This document shows positions 22,905 to 35,620 of a stretch of DNA of 64,000 bases, one piece after another. Position 1 is the stretch's first letter, and each line of letters starts with the position of its first letter. The notes beneath the pieces are model-generated. The model saw only the letters and a list, made by a program, of their open reading frames with translations, was not told the origin of the DNA and searched no databases. Source of the stretch: Chelydra serpentina (Eukaryota; Chordata; Testudines; Chelydridae); NCBI GenBank assembly GCA_037349315.1, contig JBAIAC010000059.1, positions 4,366,001 to 4,430,000 on the forward strand. The letters run 5' to 3'. The position numbers and the translations under genes are program-made.

Positions 22905-23939
22905 TACATGGAGCACTGGATTTAGAAGACTCCAATGGGACCACGTGAAGAGTGCCTGTGTACATGATTTTTTTTAAACAGCTCCTTCTGACATAGGCTC
23001 AATGACTTAAATTTTCAAAAATGGATATTTTAATATAGATCGCATGGACCAGCAAAATAATGCAGCATATGCCAGCGAATTGACCAGGACCTAAGAAGCC
23101 TGCCATCACAGTAAAACAGCAAGTGGCAGGATCTTTTGATTCCTGTAGTGCATGAGCTCACAGGAAATGTGGATTAACCATACATTGGAAGTGGTAGCAC
23201 TATTGGTTTGAATAGAGATGTTTAAAGTCAGTTTTATGTACTTTTTTTAAGTGGAGAATTTGTTCCTTTCTTGTTTTTGTTTAAAAAAAACCCCTCAGAA
23301 ATAGGAAAAATCTGAGCATAAATTCTGGGTGTACACACTGGCTTTGGTCTTGTCTACAGTCTGAACTGTGCAGAGTGTAAGAAACCACCCAAAATTAGTT
23401 TCCATAGAACTTGGCATGCCACAAGGACTGCAAATACCTTTTATTTTTCTCTGACTTGTTCATTCAGCCCTTAGCTAGTACAGTACCAGAAACACAGTAG
23501 CATCATTGAGAATAACAGTAGTGTCCAAAAACTCAAAAACAAGATGGAGCTAGCCTTTGGATGTGAATGATAGATCAGAATTCAACAACGCAGCACCGTT
23601 AGCCCAACTTCAAGTAACATTTTCACTATGGTTGTATTGGTCTCCTAAAAAAAGAAAATGGATACAGCATCAAAGGTTCTTCGACTTTTTTGCTTGATTT
23701 AACACTTTACCTGCTGTATACATATTTTATGATTCTGCTTTCACAACAGTGTAAATCAAAAGTAACTTCATTTAAAACAGTGGTATAAAACTGGTGTGAC
23801 AGGAGAATCAGGCCCCAAAGGTAATGTATATATTGATTAACTGCTGTGATATTCCATAGATCAGTGTCTTGTTTGCTGAAGCTTGCTGATGATGTAGAAA
23901 ATGCATTAAAAGACACAAATATAATTCCCTTCTTCCATT

Positions 23940-25085
23940 CATAGATTCAAGGGCTGGAAGGGACCTCGAGAGGTCATCGAGTCCAGCCCCCGGCCCTCAT
24001 GGCAGGACCAAATACTGTCTAGACCATCCCCGATAGACATTTATCTAACCTACTCTTAAATATCTCCAGAGATGGAGATTCCACAACCTCCCTGGGCAGT
24101 TTATTCCAGTGTTTAACCACCCTGACGGAACTTTTTCCTAATGTCCAACCTAAACCTCCCTTGCTGCAGTTTAAGCTCATTGCTTCTTGTTCTGTCCTTA
24201 GAGGCTAAGGGTATGTCTATACTTACCCGTCGCGTCGGAGGCACAGGATCGATGTTCTGGGTTCGATTTATCGTGTCTTGTCAAGACGCGATAAATCGAA
24301 CCAGGAAGTGCTCCCTCGTCGACGCTGGTAATCCAGCTCGACGAGTGGAGTAGGCGGAGTCGACGGGGGAGCCTGCGCGCCGCGTCTGGACCACAGGTAA
24401 GTTCGAACTAAGGTACTTTGACTTCAGCTACGTTATTAACGTAGCTGAAGTTGCGTATCTTAGTTCGACGGGGGGTTAGTGTAGACCTGGGCTAAGATGA
24501 ACAAGTTTTCTCCCTCCTCCTTATGACACCCTTTTAGATACCTGAAGACCGCTATCATGTCCCCTCTCAGTCTTCTCTTTTCCAAACTAAACAAACCCAA
24601 TTCCTTCAGCCTTCCCTCATAGATCATGTTCTCTAGACCCTTAATCATTCTTGTTGCTCTTCTCTGGACCCTCTCCAATTTCTCCACATCTTTCTTGAAA
24701 TGCGGTGCCCAGAACTGGACACAATACTCCAGTTGAGGCCCAACCAGCGCACAGTAGAGCGGAAAAATGACTTCTCGTGTCTTGCTCACAACACACCTGT
24801 TAATGCAGCCCAGAATCAAGTTTGCTTTTTTTGCAACAGCATCACACTGTTGACTCATATATAGCTTGTGGTCCACTATAACCCCTAGATCCCTTTCTGC
24901 CGTACTCCTTCCTAGACAGTCTCCTCCCATTCTGTATGTGTGAAACTGATTGTTCCTACCTAAGTGGAGCACTTTGCATTTGTCCTTATTAAACTTCATC
25001 CTGTTTACCTCTGACCATTTCTCCAATTTGTCCAGATCATTTTGAATTATGACCCTATCCTCCAAAGCAGTAGCAATCCCTCCCA
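23940..25085 (-). mobile_element. CR1 LINE 3' part with degraded reverse-transcriptase end, interrupted by a MITE
   Basis: On the - strand, 25065-24497 encodes the C-terminal end of the CR1 ORF2 protein after the reverse transcriptase core (NRMKFNKDKCKVLHLGRNNQ, AERDLGVIVDHKLYMSQQC, LERVQRRATRMIKGLENM). The 3' UTR continues to about 23943. A Harbinger MITE (24209-24492) splits the CR1 sequence exactly at TAA. CR1 is a non-LTR retrotransposon copied by target-primed reverse transcription. This copy lacks the endonuclease and most of the RT domain. Confidence 0.92.
24209..24492. mobile_element. Harbinger-type MITE, copy 2 (TAA duplication), nested in CR1
   Basis: The ends GGGTATGTCTATAC and GTGTAGACCTGGGC are flanked by TAA (24206-24208 and 24493-24495). 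Removing it restores a continuous CR1 3' region. It shares nearly the whole hairpin-built interior with 188-483 and the terminal repeats with the autonomous element at 47567-52701. The insertion postdates this CR1 copy. Confidence 0.93.
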
Positions 25086-25185
25086 GTTTGAAGCCATTGT
25101 CAAAATTCCCTGATTTTTCAAGGGAGCAGGCACAAACCCTTGTTTCTATCTATTTATTAAGTTGCACAAGAACCATATTGCTGTT

Positions 25186-25445
25186 TAAAGAGAGGCTGGA
25201 TGGTCCTGTGGTTAAAACACAGGTTTGGGAGTTGGGAGATCTGAGGTCTGTTCCTGTCTTTTCTACAGCCTTCCAGTGTGACGTTGAATATATTATTTAT
25301 CCTTGCTAAGCATCAGCTTCTCAATCTGTAAAATAGGGGGAGTAATAATATTGCATTGCTTCTGAGGTGTGTTGTGAGGTATAATTCACTAATATTGGTT
25401 AGGTATTTTGAGATCCCTGGGTGGAAGCTGTTATAATAGTACAAA
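25186..25445 (+). repeat. MIR-like ancient SINE
   Basis: GAGGCTGGATGGTCCTGTGG, then TTGGGAGATCTGAGGTC, then CTTCTCAATCTGTAAAATAG, then TATTTTGAGATCCCTGG follow the MIR/CORE-SINE order from tRNA-like head to LINE2-like tail. Moderately diverged. Confidence 0.75.
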
Positions 25446-26945
25446 ATGTTTATTGTTGTGGATTTTTTTCAACTGTACAGGAGTCTCCAAATTACCGGAT
25501 GTTTTAAAAATATTGGAAAATGCAGTTATTTAAAGGGAAAAACTGTACCTGAGGCTGTTCTCATATTTGCTAGGAAGCCTTTCCAGTATTAGCTTCTAAA
25601 TTTTAGAAGATTTTCCTAAAATAGAATAGTAACGACATAAATTGCTTCCTGTTCCATGCAAATCAGCTCACTTTTCAATTAAAGTGTATTTTTTTGCATC
25701 TTTGAGTTATCAAAAGGACTAGCCCTGCATATGATGAAAATAGTCATTTTATCTTGTTCACAGCATGATTCCTCTTCACTGTAACAAGTTGTGTAAATGA
25801 AAATTGTTCATGACTTCTCAAGCATATTTGCCCATTTTGAAAATGGGCAAATTAGAGATTTCTGAAATCAAGAAAAGTTGCATACTTAAGAGTTTGGGCA
25901 GCAATTTGTAAGACAAAGTCTGGAGACTAAATTGAAAGAGAATAATGAACATTAATACTACACTATGCAATTAAAATGAAATATCCAGGAATTGTATCCT
26001 TTTTGATTAAAAACATGACATGTACTAATGCTACAATTATACATATCATTGACAAATAACCAGTTAACATGTTTGGGTCATTACAAATGGATTTGTTTTC
26101 ATTCTGAATTGTAGCATGATTACAGAATAGAAGCATATGCTTTCATAGAATTTGTTTTTAATGTTAGTTGATTTTGCTTAGTTGAAGTTGTACATGTTCT
26201 TTCTTGGCAATTTTGGCAAATTAAATAAAACATCTTAAAACATGCTTTGCTAACTGGTGGTTGTTCCTGATGTGTCCTTTCCAATAGACGAGCTGCTCTG
26301 GCTGCCTGCTGGAGATTGTACATTACCATCATTATCGTGGTGCATGCCTTACTTTTCTCCTTTTGATTACTATTTCCCTTTTGGTCTCACCCCCAGAGTA
26401 AAGCATGTAACTGAAACAGTTATTTACAGCTTTTTAGATGATCTTTTGAAATATACTGCCCCCAACAGTTTAATGGTGATCATACAGTTCTCTTGGAAGT
26501 GCTAGCGCTTCCAAGAGTGCGGAGTGACCTCCTTAGGCCCTGATGCTTCCCTACATGTAAAAATTGAGTGAGGGAGAAAATTAGGCTAAAAGAGCCACAT
26601 GTTGGAGCTTTGCTCTTCCCTTCAAGGAGAAGGTGTGTGCAGCCTTGAAGTAGGGCAGGAGCACAACCAGCAAGCATCACAGAATTTAGGGATGGCTTGT
26701 AGATCCCAACTTAAGTCCCAAACTTTCTGGAGTTTCCCTCTCAACTTGGGAACTTTGTTGCAATTGGCTACTTCCCTTATATCTGTGCACATTACCCCTT
26801 TCAGACAGGGGCAGAAGCTGCAGAGGAAAGTAATTTATTCTTGCATGGATTTTTTTTCTTGAAGGGAGCATACAGCGAAGAGGGGCTGTTGCCTTACAAT
26901 ATTCCCTTCCCACTCATTTTCTGAGACTCTTGATGTTGTTGTTCT
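25446..26945. other. No gene recognised
   Basis: AT-rich intergenic DNA. Frames below 90 codons without motifs. Confidence 0.4.
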
Positions 26946-26949
26946 ATGC

Positions 26950-27095
26950 AGGTGTTGTAGCCATGTTGTCCCAGCATATTAGAGAGGGGGGGCAGGGGAA
27001 GGAGGCTGAAAATTGCTTTTATTGGACCAACTTCTATTACAGAAAGAGACAAGCTTTTGAGCTTACACAGAGCTCTTCTTTGGGTTTGGGAAACT
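26950..27095 (+). repeat. Interspersed repeat with the 'ATTGGACCAACTTCT' core (copy 2)
   Basis: GGTGTTGTAGCCATGTTGTC, TTTATTGGACCAACTTCTAT and GCTTACACAGAGCTCTTCTT match, in order, the copies at 3216-3495 and 56400-56555. This copy is uninterrupted and defines the family's length of about 145 bp. Confidence 0.75.
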
Positions 27096-27100
27096 AACTC

Positions 27101-29575
27101 AAAGTGTCACTGCTTAGAGCCAGGAGGGAATTCCCCTCAGGACAGACACAGAATAGGACCATTAATGGAGTCCTGGTAGCGGACACCACTATAGTGGTTC
27201 TGGACTGTAAGTCAGACTCTGGGAGGCTGCTGTAAAGAATTTAATTGCTCTATTTTTATGCTGGGTTTTTTTCAGCCCTCGTAGTGGTGTAGCATACATC
27301 TCCTTATGTAAATCTGTGGTACTAAACAACTGACTAATCTTGTTAATGACTTGCTTCAAGATCTCAACCTGTCCTACCTAGCAGCTCCTAGAAATCCTGC
27401 TTGATCAATTGATTAGTGACTCCTATTTGCTATCAAGCCCAGTCTCTAGTTATTAACCACCTACAAAATGGCCAGTTTTCCTAGAGTTAAGGGATAGCTC
27501 TTAATTTCCTTGCTTTTAAGTATGGATGCTAGGACCTTAGCCCTAAATTTTCAAAAGTCAGGTGACTAAAATTCTGCACACCTCTGAAAATAGAAGAAGT
27601 AATGTTATTGTAGCATTGTTTTTGGATTTCGTATATCAGCTGTTCCAGGGTAAATTAAAGTAGTTCTAGTTTAAGACTATTTTACTCTCTAATGATTCCT
27701 TGTGGTGAGGTAAGGCCTATGTTTGAAACATTTTGTTATAGTGAGCTCAGAAGAGGAAGAGATTTGAAAGCTGATGGACCTGGTTGCTTGTTGCAAAGTA
27801 CTTTAAAATACAGCTCAAATGTTTTCTTGCCTACAAAGTCTTAGTATCTTACTGTTCCCACCACAAAGCAGCCAAAGCCGCTTCAGATTTCTGAAGTGAA
27901 ATAATTCACTGCATTCCATGGAGGAAACAATGGGTATCACTATGGACACACACTGCTTTCAGAGCGATGGGTATCATTGCTCAACCTTGATGTTGGCTGT
28001 GGAGATGTCACAAGCTGCTCTTTGAGAAGCCTTCCTTGTTAAAAAGCTGGAAATGAAAGGGGACACCTTGCTGACATTTTGAAAACTTTGCCCGTGAATC
28101 AGAATCTTGGTCCAAATGGTTACTTTCCTGAGTGCAGTGCAGATGGATTGGTTGATTCACCAGAGTGCTTTACAAAATTGGTCTGAGAGGCACAAACCTT
28201 TAAATGTCTAGTTACCTTTTCCTAACTAGTGTCTGGATGAGGCAAAAACAATTTAAATAATGTGAATAGTAAGTTGGTATTCTCTTTCCCATTTGTATAT
28301 TTTTAGGATATCTATAAAGGAAATCAATAAACATAAGGTTTTCAGATGCACTAACTACTATAAAGAAAACATGAACTGTATGCCGCCATAGTTAAGAACA
28401 AATTATTTGTAACAAAATCCAAGGAAAACAGGAAAGAAAAATAGAAACAAATTTTGCATGTACAAATAATCATTTTGATGTCATTAATGTTGGTTGTTCT
28501 GTTTCCATGGGTCATTAATGCAATTGTGTTCAAACTGTAGGAATACCATGTGCAGTTTAAGCACACACACACACTGCAGGCAAGCACATGCCCACATTGT
28601 GCCAACATGCTTATATTTCCAAGTGAGAGTATTAACTGTGCTTCATTTCAGTGGGAGATTGTGGCAGAGGCCCATTTGTGGTTCACTACTCCATATCCAG
28701 CAACTCTTGTCAGGCCTGGCATGCTCTTTACACCTCACACATTGGTGTCATGATATTTATTTAAAAGGTGACGTGTAATATATCATTTAAAATCTAACAA
28801 CACACTGGTCATTAATTACACTAAGAATTGTTTGTAACAGCTTGGTAGGTGAAAGTATGGATACTTTGACATTATGTCCTGAAGAATGTAAACAGACAAA
28901 GATGACAAACCAGGTTTCTTCCATATGAAGGGGAAAGAAAATATGGTGGCAGCTGCCCATGCAGGAAAAAGGGCTCTGATCGGCTGCCTTCGTGTCAGCC
29001 AGTGGCTAACCTTCCTGCAGCTGTGTAAGGGAGAAAGGTGTGATCCTAAGAACATCCCAGTGCCAGAGGATCACTGTTATCAGGTAACAAGTTTCAGCTG
29101 GTCTGATGGGTTCAGTGTACCTCAATTCACTGTGGTTATAATCTGTATACTTGGAAAACCAATAACTCGCAAATTATAATTTTAAAAATGTATTTGACAA
29201 CTAAGGCATAAGCACAGTCTGTCTTAGACAAGGTCATGTGTATTTGAGTCTCTGACCACCCAGTGTTCAGGCAACAACAATGAAAGTCCATGGTTACATA
29301 TTAGGTAAACAATTCAACCCAACACGTGGGGGAAGAGACAAAAGCATGAGATAGAAGCTTGGTCTGACTTATTTTTCAAAGAATACATTGCAAAGGTTTA
29401 CTGATCTATAAAGATGGGGGGCAGCTGAGGGACCTGAAGTTCAAGTCATAGGCTGTTGAATCAACTGATTGTATGCAATATTATTGTATTATAGAAGTGT
29501 ATATATTGAGGTCTTTTTTTTGAAAGCCAATGACACATTGGTGCTTAACACTATAAGGAAATAACACAGTGCTGG
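27101..29575. other. No gene recognised
   Basis: Intergenic DNA without supported exons. A short CA tract lies near 28560. Confidence 0.4.
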
Positions 29576-29579
29576 TATG

Positions 29580-30260
29580 CTTTAAGGTCTGTGGCCAAAC
29601 AGGGAGGAACACGTTCCCTTCCTATCAGAGGGTCCACTCACCATGAGCAGCACCTCCTGCTGGCTGTTCTGGGGATGAGCTCTGCCAGCTTGCATTCTCT
29701 CCAGGGAGGTCTTCTCCCTTTTTGTCTTACCCTGCTCACTCCTGGGTCCACAGCTTCTTCTCTGTGGCTTGGCCCTCTAGCCAGGTCACTAAAGTCCTCC
29801 CCTTCCAGGGAAATTCAGTCTTTCCAGACCTACACCCTTGCCACTCCCCAGTGGCTAGTAGGGGAGCCCTCTACTCTGGGTTCCAGTCCAGGGATCCTCA
29901 GCAGTTGTGGACTTTCCTCTCTGCTCACTACTCCTTCCCTAGACTGCTTTCTGACACGCTTCGTTCCCCTTCCTGCTCTCTCTCTCTCACCACAACCCAT
30001 CTCCCTTTTCCCAGGGAGTGACTGCTGCCTGTTTTCCTGAAGCCTTCGGCAGCTGCCCCAACTACAGCCAGCTACCTGGCTTTGCACAGGTGATCCTGTT
30101 TCTAATTAGTTACCTCCAGCCTAAAGCTCCCTTGCTTGCAGCCTAATTAGTAGATTGGGCCCACCTGGCCTAATCTAGGTCTTGCTGGGAGATCACCCTT
30201 TCACACTCCCAGGCAAGAGAAAAGGCAGCTCATTACCTGTCTCCTATGTAAGTTAAGAAA
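29580..30260. repeat. Probable interspersed repeat, pyrimidine-rich
   Basis: A GC- and CT-rich block sharply different from its AT-rich surroundings. The sequence type (CCATGAGCAGCACCTCCTGC, then a long CT-rich body) resembles blocks repeated in turtle DNA, but no second copy or terminal repeat is visible here. The 149- and 99-codon frames on + lack any protein signature. Confidence 0.35.
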
Positions 30261-30279
30261 GGTAGAAACAAAACCATAG

Positions 30280-31110
30280 AAGCCTTATTTACATCCAGGG
30301 TGATAGGACACCCACATCCTGCCTCTTGAAACAAAGTAATTGACCTTTGGAAGATACAAGCAGAGAGAAAAGCCAATTTTGACATCCCTCCCTACACAGA
30401 CACAAGGGAACAAAGCTCTTGTGAGCTGAGAAAGATGGGTCCTTCAACCAAGGCGGGGGTGTTTGAAGTCCCTGAAAACTGAATATAGGTAAGAAAACAT
30501 CTTAATCTAGCAAAATTCAGATTTTGTTCAAGTTCTAGTCTTTTAGATATGTTTTCACTTTTATTTGCATGTAACCCTTTTAAACTTTATTCCTTTTACT
30601 TGTCATTTACCTATCATGTTCTCTTAACAAACTTGTTTTATTTTGGCTATAAACCAACTCTCAATGCTGCAGTTTAAATGGAAGGGTGTATTCACCCCAG
30701 CTGAGTTAATAATCTGTGATATGCTTTTGTGTCTTCAGAGGAATAAATGAACCTTTATTTCTCTGTGCTGTCCTGGAGAGGGCTGGACACTGTAGAGCAC
30801 ACCATTTTGGGGAAATTTGGAATGGGACATATGTTGGGGTCACCCTGCTGGTTGGAAGCCAGAGTGGAGCTCGTGAAGCTGTACAGAGGCTGCTGGGGTT
30901 AGAGTGGCTGAACTAGAGGGGCTGTATCTAGCACAAAGACATTTCAGCATGTGACTTGCTGGCTGGGTGTGAGCATCCTAGGCTGCGAGCTACAATAGCA
31001 AAGCATTGTAAGGCACCCAGGGTTGCAGGACAAGTGGTGACGGCCTCAATGGGCTGGATTGCATCCTGAACCCGGTGACAGATATTTAATAAAATATTCC
31101 CCATTTGCCT
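30280..31110. mobile_element. Possible LTR-retroelement remnant
   Basis: A segment with TTAACAAACTTGTTTTATTT and AATAAATGAACCTTTATTT, followed by GC-richer DNA, has the layout of an old LTR with its polyadenylation region. No gag, pol or env homology is readable and no paired LTR was found. The assignment rests on general resemblance only. Confidence 0.3.
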
Positions 31111-31369
31111 TATGTAGTTGCTTGACTTTGTAATTGATAATTTATACATACTGGGCCAAGTTTGCCTTTTAGTGAACAACATAGACTCCATAGAAGTCTT
31201 TGCACTACAGAAATGTGTCCTGCTATGTTTAAAAAACATAGTCTTTCATAGTCTCATAGGAGCGCTCAGGTATTTGAGGGAAGGAAGGTTGACAGAGTAA
31301 CCTAATCCTTTGAAAAGTTGGTGCCTGTGCTCATAACGTGTCTTTAAATTTAATGTCTTTATCCTCAGC

Positions 31370-31910
31370 ACACCTCTGAAAGGTATTTTTATATACCTAT
31401 TCTTCAAATGGGGAACTAAAGCCCAGAGAAACTGAAGTCCAGTTTTGTAAAAGTGTTTAGAAAAAGTATTGCTCTGCTCAACATTGCAAGGCACTTAGTA
31501 GCCTAATGAGGGGCATGGATCAGCGTTTACATTGCACTCTGCATCAGTATTCGGCCCAAACCAGGGAAGCTAATGATCCCACCAGTGGACCAAAATTGGT
31601 GATTAATCCTGGTCACGTGCCACCTGAGGCCTGTTGCGCACACACACTAAGGAGAAGTAGCCTAATCCTCACTGAATCAGTGGGACTCCTGAGGGCTTAA
31701 GTCACTTTTGAAAATGGGAGTTAGCCATCCAAATCACTTTGGCCTTGCAACACTGAGCAGAACAATGCCTAAATATCTTTAACAATGTGGGCATAACTGT
31801 ATTGTCCAAGGTCACACAGGAAGACTAGTGGAGCAGGGAGTTGTCTTCCAAGTTGCAGGTTAGTGTCCCAAGTACTGGACCATATGTCCAGGGATATGGT
31901 AACCTGGAGG
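31370..31910 (-). repeat. MIR-like SINE, reverse orientation, apparently split
   Basis: The pieces at 31380-31440 (GGGGAACTAAAGCCCAGAGA) and 31795-31900 (TCCAAGGTCACACAGGAAGA) are consecutive parts of a reversed MIR. The 350 bp between them look like a secondary insertion. Confidence 0.5.
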
Positions 31911-32890
31911 ATTTGGTTGTTAGGACCTAGGTCCCTTGAATTCTGTGATAACAGGTGACAGGAAAGCAAGCCTATGTAAAGCATAAATCTGAATTATGTT
32001 TAATCTTGATTCCATTGGTTTCACCTGTAATCATTTCTTGAGGGATAAAAATCCTAGCCTTTGCCTCATATTAATTAATACAAGGTCATGGTTACTAAAG
32101 TTCAACTCCATATTTTAATGAAGGATGAGACCCTTGCCATTGCATGCATCACTGAAACCTGACTAGACAATACTGCAGAATTTGTTTTGGCACAGTTGGT
32201 GCTGAAAAGATTTATGGTGCAGCATAAATCTAAGGGACAACAGGCAACAAGGTGGTGTTAATATGCTGTTTGCGTCCATCCCAGAGTTCAGAGAGTCTCC
32301 TATCCCAAAACTGGGTTGAATAGTTTGTTCACTTTGTTAGTTCTAGGGTGGAATGATGATGGGATTGGTTTTGATGCATTAATTGCCTTGTTGCACTCTA
32401 AAGTCCCTCCTTTAGCTGCTGTAAATATTGGTTCATACCGCCATCTAGTGGACATGCACCAGGATAGAAAACAAATCTGTTATTTCTTACAAGAAGTCAT
32501 ACAATTCTAGATAATCATGTTTCCTTCTTGCTTCCTTCCTTATGTTCTTCTTGGATTCACAGTCAGCAGCTCCATGCACTTATTGTAGCTATTCTCTTGG
32601 CCTTCAATCTCCCTACCATTATTGCCTCCATTTTCGCTTGTGAAATTACATTCCTTTTGAACACTGTGTTCAATTGACAGTTTATCCTCTCAGGTGCACC
32701 AGGACATTATCTCTCTGAAAATGCTACATACCTCTAAAGGACAATAAAATCTATTATAGCCCCGGCAATACAAAAACCCCCCAATCAAACACAAAAAGTC
32801 ATAAAACATGAACTTCATCAAATTTATTAAGAAAAATATCCCTATAATACTTTGTAGTTATATAGACCCTTTTATGCGAGAAGCTCTATG
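31911..32890. other. No gene recognised
   Basis: AT-rich intergenic DNA without supported features. Confidence 0.4.
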
Positions 32891-32894
32891 TTTT

Positions 32895-33275
32895 ACTAAC
32901 ATTTAATTAACTGAGCCTTGCAGTTACCTGAGGTAGATAATATTGTCCCCATTTTACAGATTGAGACCGGCAGAGATCATGGCCAAAATCTTCAGTTAAT
33001 GGCCTCTAATTTTGGCTGCCCAGCTTTAGACAACTATGGCATGACTTTCGGATGTTGAGCAGTCACAACTCCCATTGACTTCCAATGCAACTGCAGGTGT
33101 GTAGATATTAGGAGACTGAAGTTGGGCACCCAAAAAGGAAGGCATTCAACATTAGAGATCCACTTTTGAAAATGTGGCTGTGACTTGACCAAGATCAAAT
33201 AGGAAGTCCGTGGCAGAGTTAGGAATAAAATTCAGGTCTCCTGACTTGGTCCTATGCTTTAATTACAAGACCATC
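32895..33275 (-). repeat. MIR-like SINE, reverse orientation, split by an insertion
   Basis: CCCCATTTTACAGATTGAGA (32947 on) and ACTTGACCAAGATCAAATAG (33183 on) are adjacent in MIR. The roughly 200 bp between contain inverted motifs (CCCATTGACTTCCAATG) of a small MITE. Confidence 0.6.
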
Positions 33276-34342
33276 CTTCCTCTGCTGCAATATAATTATC
33301 AAACTGGCCTGATCTACAATAAGCTTTTTCTGAAGTCTCCCACCATTGTAGTCAGTCATGTATGTGGCATGATGAAAGGGTCAGAGAGAAGTGCATTCTT
33401 TATCCAAGCAGTACAAGTCCTCCGTGTAAGTGCAGCTCCTGAAGTATATTTTAGTTTTGGTAAAAACTAAATCTCAAGTCATAATGCCTGCGGTCTGTGG
33501 TACGGCTGCATGGTCAGCAATTCCTAAAGTAAATCCATTTTTTCCTTTTGATAAAACTCATTTATATTTTTCTGAGGCAATAGCAGCTTCAGTAGCCAGG
33601 GACCCATGAATCATTTTCATCTAAACTGCAGTCAAGGTAATACTTTTAGTTCACCAATAGCCTCTTTTCCATTGTCCTATTCACTACATCATGTTATTTT
33701 AAAATGATTTTTGGACATATGATCTATTGTTTATAGATTACATCTGTTCTGTGCTCTACCACTACAAATCTAATGATTCAAAACAGCTAGAACAAAGTAG
33801 TCATTGATTTATTTTCTTCTCCCTCCCCTTATGGAAAACATTATGCTCCACACTATATGAAAGATATATTTTGAGTGCAGATGGAATGCAATACTGAAAT
33901 TAGTTTTAAAAAAACAAAAAACATGTCAGATCCAAGAGGATGGGCTTTTCAGGACAAGAAAAATCTGCTATTGTAAGCCATATTGTAAGCCATCTAGGAA
34001 TTGACCAAATTCCTAGGCTTTAGGGTAATCACTGTGTGGAAAATGGGGTGCTGTCTTCCTTCTAATTGGAACCCACATCTACTGCACCCCAAAATCCTTA
34101 CATTGCTGTCTGTTGTTCCTAGGCCCATGAACCAGTTAGTGAGAATGGGTCATGCTGGGGAACAAGACAGGCTAGGATGGAAGGAGGTGATATTTTTGTG
34201 GGGAGTTAGATAAGCTCAGCTATTGCATAATATTGTACATCAGAGGGACACTGGGGAAAAGTATTCTTGTCCTTTAGTATGTATTTTAGTGTATTTTGGG
34301 GAACTGCATAGTATCTTAGAATTATTGTGCTTTCTCGGTCAC
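33276..34342. other. No gene recognised
   Basis: AT-rich intergenic DNA upstream of a CR1 remnant. Nothing supported. Confidence 0.4.
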
Positions 34343-34520
34343 AAGAACATAGGATTTTACCATGCTGGGTCAGTGGACTAGTATCCTGCTTCCAGCAGTG
34401 TTAAATCCCTGATATTTCTGAGGAAGGCAATATCCATGCCCTTTGTCTTCAGTAATATACCTTGTCAATTTTGTAAAGCTGTAACCAGGTGATCAAGATC
34501 AGCTCTCATCCTGAAACATA
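34343..34520 (-). mobile_element. CR1 3' end remnant, reverse orientation
   Basis: AAGAACATAGGATTTTACCA, then GCTGGGTCAGTGGACTAGTA, then TCCTGCTTCCAGCAG is the reversed CR1 tail (compare 43300-43377 read backwards). Strongly diverged. Confidence 0.6.
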
Positions 34521-34836
34521 AGCAAGATAAGATGTCACTTTTTCTCATTTTCTCACTATTAGGGTAAACCAAACAGATATTAATATTCAAGTTATTGTAT
34601 AAAGATTAATACCCAAAAAGGAATATATTGTGTATTTGAAATATTCAGTATTGGACAAATAAAGTACAAAAAGCCAAGTAGAGAATACATACTGTAAATT
34701 TCTAACTTGGCAGTATAACTGAATAGCATATAATCCAGTAAAATAATACATCACGCAGAAGAGTCCATTACAATGCTGTAAGGTAACATAATGATAGAAC
34801 AGCTAACTGAAATAATCCTTATGATGATGTTGGTGT

Positions 34837-34907
34837 CTATTTTTTCAGATTCTGTCTTGTCTTTATGCCTTGAACTTTTTCATCTTTTAGTGCCTTCAAA
34901 AGCTTAT
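34837..34907 (-). CDS. C11orf91: C11orf91, terminal coding exon
   Basis: On the - strand the acceptor CATTCCCTTCTAG ends at 34908. The exon then reads two bases completing a codon and encodes KLLKALKDEKVQGIKTRQNL then KK before TAG (34839-34837). The exon is too short to be noticed as an open frame. It joins in phase with the donor at 36508/36507, making the split codon TAT (tyrosine). The lysine-rich tail after an LKALKD motif agrees with my recollection of the C11orf91 C-terminus. Function of the family is unknown. Confidence 0.78.
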
Positions 34908-35221
34908 CTAGAAGGGAATGGAACATAACATTAATTTGTCTCTACTTTAAAAATGTAAATACAAAATATTTTAATAAAAACTCTCACTTTCATGTGAAAC
35001 TGAGTAAACTACTACAACTCACTGAAAATAATCAAATATTAAAGTGGAAAAAGGTATCCACTATTTTGACACACAGAAAATCCATTAATTTATTCTTAGG
35101 TAAAGTAATGAATTAAAGCTACATGTAACAATTTTTTTTAGATATTTTAGAGTTTTGATATATTATGGATTTAAATTTTCTTTTTAATTTTTGTGTGACT
35201 TTAGCTCTCCTGAAAGATTTC

Positions 35222-35270
35222 AGATTTTCCTGCCAATGTGATTCTGCTTGGGGGGGTGGGGGGGGGGGGA
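35222..35270. repeat. G-rich homopolymer tract
   Basis: GGGGGGTGGGGGGGGGGGA near 35251 lies in the C11orf91 intron. Length of such runs is error-prone in assemblies. Confidence 0.7.
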
Positions 35271-35519
35271 TATGAGAATCTTCATGTCCAGTCAATGATT
35301 GGCTTCTCTGCTGAGACTGCCAAAAATGGTTATTAGCCATGCTTCTTTTTTATTCCTTTCCTGTGGACATTTTGCTCACTTGGAACTGAAATGAAAACAC
35401 CAAAGGCATTTCACCACTAGCCTTCAACATCCGGTCACTACTGACCTATGGTGGTTTCAGTAGTGATCTGCTGCTGAGTTCTTCTGTATCCCAGTACCAA
35501 TGCTAGGGCCTGTTCAGTT

Positions 35520-35620
35520 CTTCATGCCCAAATAAATTTGTTAGTCTCTAAGGTGCCATAAGGACAACTGGTTGTTTTTGATGATCCAGACTAACAGGGC
35601 TACCACTCTGAAACCTGTAA
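35520..35620 (+). repeat. Interspersed repeat fragment (TTTGTTAGTCTCTAAGGTGCC type)
   Basis: AAATTTGTTAGTCTCTAAGG, then CAGACTAACAGGGCTACCAC, then CTGAAACC. The first half recurs at 62645-62700. It is a known-looking sauropsid repeat type, non-coding. Confidence 0.65.
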
